From an uncultured Clostridia bacterium (GTDB taxonomy: Bacteria > Bacillota > Clostridia > TANB77 > CAG-508), in the NCBI GenBank assembly GCA_948805675.1, contig CAQIBN010000007.1, positions 1 through 64,000 of the forward strand: a DNA stretch of 64,000 bases, written 5' to 3'. Position numbers and translations under genes: made by a program. Under the pieces are notes generated by a model that was not told the origin of the DNA, searched no databases, and worked only from the letters and a program-made list of their open reading frames with translations. This document shows positions 58,847 through 64,000 of the stretch, in pieces. Position 1 is the stretch's first letter. Each line of letters opens with the position of its first letter.

Positions 58847-59413
58847 TTATACTCTTTCCATATATTCGCCAGTTCTAGTATCTATTTTTATAGTATCACC
58901 TATATTAACAAATAGTGGAACATTTATTGTATATCCATTTTCTAATGTTGCTGGCTTACCAGATGTAGTTGTTGTATTTCCAGCAAATCCTGGTTCTGTA
59001 TATGTAACTTGTAATTCAACAAACATAGGTGGTTCTACTGCAAAAACATTTCCTTTAAAAGATAATATTTTTACATTCATATTTTCTTTTATATATTTTA
59101 AGCTATCACCTAATTGTTCTTTATTTAAAGGCATTTGTTCATAAGTTTCATTATCCATAAAGTAGTATAAGTCTTCATCATTGTATAAATATTGCATTTC
59201 TCTTTTTTCTATTTCTGCTCCTGGATATTTTTCAGATGGGTTAAATGTTTTTTCTAAAACTGCTCCTGATATTACATTTTTTAATTTTGTTCTAACAAAA
59301 GCTGCTCCCTTTCCTGGTTTTACATGTTGAAATTCTACTACCTTATATACATTTCCGTCCATTTCAAATGTTGTTCCATTTCTAAAATCTCCTGCCATAT
59401 ATACTTCTGCCAT
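58847..59413 (-). CDS. efp: Elongation factor P
   Basis: 188-residue tRNA-like protein relieving ribosome stalls at polyproline. AGDFRNGTTFEMDGNVYKVV, HVKPGKGAAFVRTKL (modifiable Lys between Gly residues) and TTSGKPATLENGYTINVP. Start 59413 is chosen for AAGGGGA upstream. Adjacent to an Xaa-Pro peptidase gene, as usual. GAC GGA shows an out-of-frame CGG that causes no break. Confidence 0.95.
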   Translation of the reverse strand: MAEVYMAGDFRNGTTFEMDGNVYKVVEFQHVKPGKGAAFVRTKLKNVISGAVLEKTFNPSEKYPGAEIEKREMQYLYNDEDLYYFMDNETYEQMPLNKEQLGDSLKYIKENMNVKILSFKGNVFAVEPPMFVELQVTYTEPGFAGNTTTTSGKPATLENGYTINVPLFVNIGDTIKIDTRTGEYMERV

Positions 59414-59506
59414 TATTATTTCCCCTTTCAAAAAAATTATTTATATTTCTCATATTTTTATATCATACACTATTTTTGCTTAAAAATCAATAGTTTCTGA
59501 ATATAT

Positions 59507-60578
59507 TTACACTCTATCCACCACAATATAATCTCTATTCGATTTAGTTAAAATATCACACCCATATTTATTAATTAAAATTGTATCTTCAATTCTAACC
59601 CCAAATCTATTTGGTATATATATACCTGGCTCATTTGTAATAATCATTTTATCTTTTAAATTCATATCAACCTTACTATTTATATATGGTATTTCATGAA
59701 TATCTAATCCGGACTCCATGCCCTAAACTATGAACTAAATCATATCCATTTAATTTAAAGTCATTTTCTACTATTTTAGAAATTGTTCTTATATTAGCCC
59801 CTTCTTTTAAACATTCAGTTGTTTGAATCTGATTTTTTAACACTAAATTATATATTGGCTTAACATATTCTGGAACATATCCTGCAAATATTGTTCTTGT
59901 CATATCAGAACAATATCCTTTATATTTACACCCAAAATCTATAGTTATTGGGTCACCTGCCTCTATTTTCTTATCTGTTTGTATTGCATGTGGCATAGAT
60001 GAATTTCTTCCAGAAGCTACAACTGATTCAAATGCTACTCCATCTGCTCCATTTAATTTAAAAAATCTTTCTATCTCTAATCCAACTTCTTTTTCTGTCA
60101 TTCCTATTTTTATAAATTCTTTTAAATGTTCAAAACAATTATCGGTTATCTTACAAGCGATTTTTATATTATTTATTTCTTCTTCGTCCTTTATCATTCT
60201 TTGTTTTTCTATTATTCCTTCTGTTTCCTCAAAATTATTAATTTTATATTTATGAATATATTCTTTGTATTCTGCATATGTTAAGTGATTTTCCTCAAAT
60301 CCTACATTCTCACAAAAATTATAGAAATTTTCATAATCATCTTTTGATATATCTTTAAAATTGCAAACTATTATCTCATCATCAATAGTAATTATACTAT
60401 TAACATGTTCTATATATCTTCCATCTGTTATAAATAGATTTTCCTTTCTTGTTATTAACAATACTCCTTCTGCATCTATATTAGTTAAATACTTAATATT
60501 AACAGGATTACTAACTATCATTCCTTGCATATCTAACACTCTTAATGTATCTCTTAACCACTTAATCTTTGTATTCAT
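59507..60578 (-). CDS. Xaa-Pro aminopeptidase-like (M24), 356 aa, one CGG +1 shift
   Basis: Cytosolic dimetal peptidase acting on Xaa-Pro bonds, homologous to YqhT. The metal ligands are DFGCKYKGYCSDMTRTIF (two Asp), SLGHGVG (His) and NEPGIYI and GVRIEDTILI (Glu). GTC-C-GGA at C59711 breaks the frame; skipping C gives LGHGVGLDIHEIPYI, the invariant metal-binding motif HGVG. Start 60578 is chosen for AGGGTG upstream. Next to efp. Confidence 0.93.
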
Positions 60579-60588
60579 AAAAATCACC

Positions 60589-61326
60589 CTATACTCTATT
60601 TTTTATTAGTGCTATTGCATTTGCAACTACACCTAATAAGATTTCAAATGGAACAAATATAATTATAAAACTACTTATTACAATAAATGGCCCAAATGGA
60701 ATATATTCATTAGTCTTCTTTCTCTTTATTAGCAATAATATTATACTAAATATAGAACCTACTAAAAAAGAAATTATTGATATAGTAATTATACTTCTCC
60801 ACCCAAAAAATAATCCCAAAGCTCCTACTAATTTTACATCTCCAAATCCTATTGCTTCTTTTCCAGATATTAAAGAACCTACTAATGTTATAAACAAGAA
60901 AATACCTGTTCCAACAATCATTCCCAAAGCTGAATCTATTGCTACATTTAAATTTGAAACGCCCTGTATAAAACTAAATATAAGTCCAAGTTCAAATATT
61001 GTTAAAGTTAAACGATTAGGAATTCTCTGTTTTTTATAATCTATTAGCATTACTGTTATTAACATTGGTGTTAAAAACATATATGTATATGTTTTTATAT
61101 CTGATAATCCATATGTATAAAGCAAACCTATAAATAAACCTGCATTTATAAACATTAATATATATTTAGGCGTTAATTTTTTTAAGTAAATCTTAAAAAG
61201 GTCTTTGGAAATCACTTTTTTATATTCACTTAGTCTTATAACACACCAATCAGTCAATTGTCCAACTATTATGCCTATAAAACCAAATAAAACATAATAT
61301 AATATATGTATATCATTAATGTACAT
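60589..61326 (-). CDS. Prepilin peptidase (A24)
   Basis: A 245-residue polytopic aspartic protease that cuts leader peptides of type IV pilins or competence pseudopilins. The catalytic Asp pair is in LIDYKKQRIPNRL and GFGDVKLVGALGLFFGW. The N-terminal methylation domain with its Cys pairs is replaced by a shorter sequence (residues 1-60), so methylase activity is doubtful. It lies in the same transcription unit as yqeG and the Xaa-Pro peptidase. Confidence 0.9.
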   Translation of the reverse strand: MYINDIHILYYVLFGFIGIIVGQLTDWCVIRLSEYKKVISKDLFKIYLKKLTPKYILMFINAGLFIGLLYTYGLSDIKTYTYMFLTPMLITVMLIDYKKQRIPNRLTLTIFELGLIFSFIQGVSNLNVAIDSALGMIVGTGIFLFITLVGSLISGKEAIGFGDVKLVGALGLFFGWRSIITISIISFLVGSIFSIILLLIKRKKTNEYIPFGPFIVISSFIIIFVPFEILLGVVANAIALIKNRV

Positions 61327-61329
61327 TTT

Positions 61330-61843
61330 CTAATTTCCTTTCTCTTTATCTTCTATTTTTTTTAAATAACTTTTTATAATAAAATTTTCTATTGGTCTTT
61401 TTATCTTTGTAATAAAAATATCCTTTTCTTTAATTGGTTTAACTAATATAGAAAACATCTTACATCTATTTGCTCCTATAACATCTGTCATAATCTGATC
61501 TCCTACTGCAGCAATATTTTTAGAGTTAAGTTCTAGTTTTCTTCTAGCCTTATTAAATCCAATTTTTAAAGGTTTTTTACCAAAATAAAAATATGGTACA
61601 TCAATTTCACTAGCAACTTTACTTATTTTATCTAATTTATTACTATTAGAAAGTATACAAAATTTAATTCCTTGTTGTTTTAAATCTTGTACCCATTCTT
61701 TTGTCCCTTTTGGAAAAACTCTATAATAATCTATTAATGTATTATCTACATCTAATATTATTCCTTTTATATTGTTTTCTCTTAAATATTCTATTTTTAT
61801 ATCTCTTACACTATCAAAATAACCGATTTGGATAAAAAAGCAT
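61330..61843 (-). CDS. yqeG: HAD-superfamily phosphatase YqeG, 170 aa, one CGG +1 shift
   Basis: HAD-type protein of the YqeG family, with GIILDVDNTLIDYY, ILSNSNKLDKI, KPLKIGFNKARRKL and AVGDQIMTDVIGAN. Its start is AGGAGG-ATTAT-ATG at 61843, giving MLFYPN and then in-frame CGG. AAT-C-GGT at C61825 is codon 7; skipping C gives MLFYPNGYFDSVRDIKIEYL, the true family N-terminus. The rest (164 codons) has no in-frame ATG near its start, so a normal gene finder would miss or truncate it. It lies next to the prepilin peptidase gene. Confidence 0.92.
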
Positions 61844-62176
61844 ATAATCCTCCTACTCTTCCTTGATTATATTACCAATATGTTGATTTTTTGTCAAGGT
61901 TTTATAATATTGCTATATATAAATATTATTTGTATATAAAAACTGTTTGAAAATAATTATGTACAATTATTTTATATAATAGGAAAGCTCTATTAGTTAA
62001 ACTTCACTCTATACTAGAACTTTCTTATTATATAAAATATTCTTAAGGCCTAATATATATCAGACCTTAAGAATTGAACCTTTAAGTATTTACTATAAAC
62101 TAATACTAATTAAAAGATATAAACTTATACATAATTTAAAACTATTACTTAAAACACAGTAAATTTTTATTTTATA
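61844..62176. other. Gene-free stretch with family 1 hairpin
   Basis: Apart from copy E of the stem-loop repeat (61959-62039) and an inverted repeat at 62042-62071, I see nothing. Confidence 0.55.
61959..62039. repeat. Dispersed stem-loop element family 1, copy E (best hairpin)
   Basis: ATTTTATATAATAGGAAAG (61969-61987) and CTTTCTTATTATATAAAAT (62020-62038) pair over 19 nt with one mismatch; the loop is about 32 nt and contains CTTCACTCTATACTAGAA. Confidence 0.7.
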
Positions 62177-62892
62177 CTATTTACAAAATCTATGTTTCCC
62201 TATTGTAACAGTTTGTGGTCTTGACCAAATCCACTTATTCGTAGCAGTACTTGGATTAAAATAATATATTGCACCATATGAAGGATCCCATCCATTTAAT
62301 GCATCTTGCGCAGCTTTTTTTGCAGTACTATTTGGAGTTAAGTTAATTTGTCCATCATCTACAACATTAAATGCCCCGTGATTGATAAATTACACCAGCT
62401 ATAGTGTTTGGAAATGAACTACTTCTTACTCTATTTAAAACAACTGCTCCGAACTGCTACTTGACCTGTATAAGGTTCACCTCTTGCTTCTCCATATATT
62501 AATCTACTTAACAAATTTACATCATTTGAATTACTTCCTCCACTAGATGTTCCTCCAGAAGATGATGCAAAAATCCCCATAGCCTCAAGAGTGTTTTTAC
62601 CAGCAATTCCATCTACAGCAAGTTTATTTTTAGATTGAAACCATTTAACAGCTGAAAGTGTTTGACTTCCATATATTCCATCTATATTTCCATTATAATA
62701 TCCCCATCTTTTTAATTTAGTTTGTATTAGTCTTACTTCTTCCCCCCTAGAGCCATATTTAGATAAAGCAAATATTTCATCATTCCTAAAAAAGATATTA
62801 TAACTAATAAAAAGTGAGAAAACAATTGTTAAAATCAATCCCATTTTAATTCTATTTTTACTTTTCATATTTATTTTATTTTTTCTTTGCAT
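62177..62892 (-). CDS. sleB: Spore cortex-lytic enzyme SleB-like, 237 aa, two CGG +1 shifts
   Basis: An exported cell-wall hydrolase. A signal anchor (about 17-33), a peptidoglycan-binding domain (GSRGEEVRLIQTKLKRWGYY, SAVKWFQSKNKLAVDGIAGK) and a Hydrolase_2 catalytic domain (RLIYGEARGEPYTGQVAV) are present. The breaks are GTT-C-GGA at C62451 (giving VAVGAVVLNRVRSSSFP, with the family VLNRV) and TCA-C-GGG at C62378 (giving IYQSGAFNVVDDGQ, then WDPSYGAIYYF). Both lie in the catalytic domain, and without them no active enzyme could form. AGGTGG precedes the ATG. It should act in spore germination or mother-cell lysis. Confidence 0.93.
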
Positions 62893-62975
62893 AAAAAATC
62901 CACCTCATTTAAGACTATTTTTTCCTAAATAATGTGAATTTATACTATTTTTTTTAAATATATTAATTTATATGT

Positions 62976-64000
62976 TTAGAAAATACCTGTTATTTCTCCT
63001 TTTTCATTAATCTTCATATTTTCTGAAGCTGGAACTTTTGGAAGTCCTGGCATTGTCATAATGTTTCCTGCCATAACTACAATAAATTCAGCTCCTGCTC
63101 TTAATACTAATTCATTTATTTGTATCGAAAAAGGTTCTTTACATTCCAAATTTTTTGGATCATCTGAAAAAGAATATTGTGTTTTTGCAATACATATTGG
63201 CAAATTACTATATCCTAATTTCTCAATTATTTTCATATCTTCAATTGCTTTTTCAGAGAATTCTATTGTTTCAGCTCCATAAATATTTTTACATATTTTT
63301 TGAATTTTATCTTTTATATTAGAATCTAATTCATAAGCATATTTAAAATTATTTTGTTTATCACTTAAAACTACTACCTTGTTTGCTAAATCTATTGCAC
63401 CATCAGATCCCTTGCCCCAAGATTCAACCAAACTCATTTCTATATTTTCTTTATTTAATACTTCCTGTAAATAATTAATCTCTTTATCAGTATCATGATT
63501 ATATCTATTAATAGCAACTATTGTTTGTATACCAAACTTATTTTTTAAATTATCTATATGTTTTAGTAAATTGTGCATTCCTCTTTTTAATGCTTCTAAA
63601 TCTTCTTTTTCTATATCTTCTTTTGGCATTCCACCATGATATTTTAAAGCTTTGATTGTTGCTACACAAACAACTACATCTGGAACCTTTTTTATTTTTC
63701 TACATTTTATATCCAGAAACTTCTCTGCACCTAAATCTGCTCCAAACCCCGCTTCTGTAACCACATAATCTGAGAGTTTTAAAGACAATTTAGTAGCAAC
63801 AATACTATTACATCCATGTGCAATATTTGCAAAAGGTCCTCCATGAATTATTGCTGGTGTATGTTCTAATGTTTGTACCAAATTTGGATTAAATGCATCT
63901 TTTAAAAGAATTGTTAAAGCTTCCTCTGCCTTTAGCATTTTTACTGTAATAGGTTCATTTTTACTATTATAACCAATTACAATATTACTAATTCTTCTTT
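62976..64000 (-). CDS. fhs: Formate-tetrahydrofolate ligase, 3' part
   Basis: Partial gene continuing past the window edge; about the C-terminal 340 of 555 residues are present. Motifs include RRISNIVIGY, NPNLVQTLEHTPAIIHGGPF, ANIAHGCNSIVAT and IMTMPGLPKVPASENM. It activates formate in the acetyl-CoA or one-carbon pathway and is typical of acetogens and Clostridia. GCG GGG holds an out-of-frame CGG that is read normally. Confidence 0.94.
   Translation of the reverse strand, partial: RRISNIVIGYNSKNEPITVKMLKAEEALTILLKDAFNPNLVQTLEHTPAIIHGGPFANIAHGCNSIVATKLSLKLSDYVVTEAGFGADLGAEKFLDIKCRKIKKVPDVVVCVATIKALKYHGGMPKEDIEKEDLEALKRGMHNLLKHIDNLKNKFGIQTIVAINRYNHDTDKEINYLQEVLNKENIEMSLVESWGKGSDGAIDLANKVVVLSDKQNNFKYAYELDSNIKDKIQKICKNIYGAETIEFSEKAIEDMKIIEKLGYSNLPICIAKTQYSFSDDPKNLECKEPFSIQINELVLRAGAEFIVVMAGNIMTMPGLPKVPASENMKINEKGEITGIF

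Noticed and set aside
2526..62892. The CGG breaks as sequencing or assembly errors
   Set aside because: All 23 are the same event, in frame, on the coding strand, before Gly. Homopolymer or methylation-type errors would not follow codon phase, and none occurs at out-of-frame or antisense CGG.
5210..62892. The broken genes as pseudogenes
   Set aside because: They include ffh, tsaB, lepA, typA and pnp, with no other damage and full conservation once the C is skipped.
5210..62892. Reassignment of CGG to another amino acid
   Set aside because: The downstream frame is shifted by +1 each time, so a triplet reassignment cannot explain it.

Overview
The window is very AT-rich DNA from a Gram-positive, spore-forming anaerobe of the Clostridia type. 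Supporting signs are a pro-SigK sporulation sigma factor, a SleB-type cortex hydrolase, a flavodiiron protein with a nearby rubredoxin, formate-tetrahydrofolate ligase, LL-diaminopimelate aminotransferase, IreB, a CD1247-like protein, and the ylxM-ffh-rpsP-khpA-rimM-trmD-rplS order. UGA is still a stop codon (the U32 peptidase gene ends with it). I do not name a genus.

The main result is a decoding anomaly. Twenty-three times, in 15 different genes, a reading frame breaks exactly where a single C precedes a glycine codon (CGGA 16 times, CGGT 5, CGGG 2). Skipping that one C restores a full-length, family-typical protein every time. By hand scan I found no CGG read as arginine anywhere in the window, while 19 sense-strand CGG triplets that are out of frame cause no break. 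CGG in frame therefore behaves as a +1 frameshift signal, or CGGN as a four-base glycine codon. Affected genes include ffh (2 sites), lepA (2), pnp (2), sleB (2), an ABC exporter half-transporter (4), its partner (2), tsaB, typA, gtrA, yqeG, a peptidase M23, an Xaa-Pro peptidase, a GT39-like glycosyltransferase, a phospholipase C-like gene and an unknown membrane protein. They are annotated here as single intact genes, not pseudogenes.

Layout: 1-2.1 kb, gene-poor, repeats and insertion-sequence debris. 2.5-7 kb (minus): unknown membrane protein, rlmB, lepA. 7.3-11.5 kb (plus): tsaE, tsaB, rimI, Lon-like protease. 11.9-16.2 kb (minus): SRP/ribosome operon. 16.8-20.7 kb: Bax-inhibitor-like protein, HD hydrolase, a divergent HTH regulator pair with operators, phospholipase C-like protein. 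21.2-25.9 kb (minus): TetR and two ABC exporter subunits with twin operators. 26.3-28.5 kb: ispH and ispG (MEP isoprenoid pathway). 28.5-29.1 kb: gene and IS3 debris. 29-31.3 kb: DUF1292, ruvX, ireB, degenerate GGDEF protein. 31.3-34.5 kb: CpaE/MinD-like protein with AT-hooks and an acidic repeat, and a VirB2-like small membrane protein. 34.8-41 kb: sigK, DUF368, U32 peptidase, flavodiiron protein, rubredoxin, CmpB-like protein, O-methyltransferase. 41.2-46.6 kb: typA, S1 protein, Cmk-PlsC fusion, P-loop/Asp23-like protein. 46.6-55.4 kb: two glycosyltransferases, pnp, rpsO, dapL, dapF. 55.6-57 kb: dinD remnant, tmRNA, tRNA-Trp. 57.2-64 kb: gtrA, M23 peptidase, zinc-ribbon protein, efp, Xaa-Pro peptidase, prepilin peptidase, yqeG, sleB, fhs (cut by the window edge).

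Intergenic DNA carries two dispersed stem-loop repeat families and several long inverted repeats that look like large RNA hairpins.
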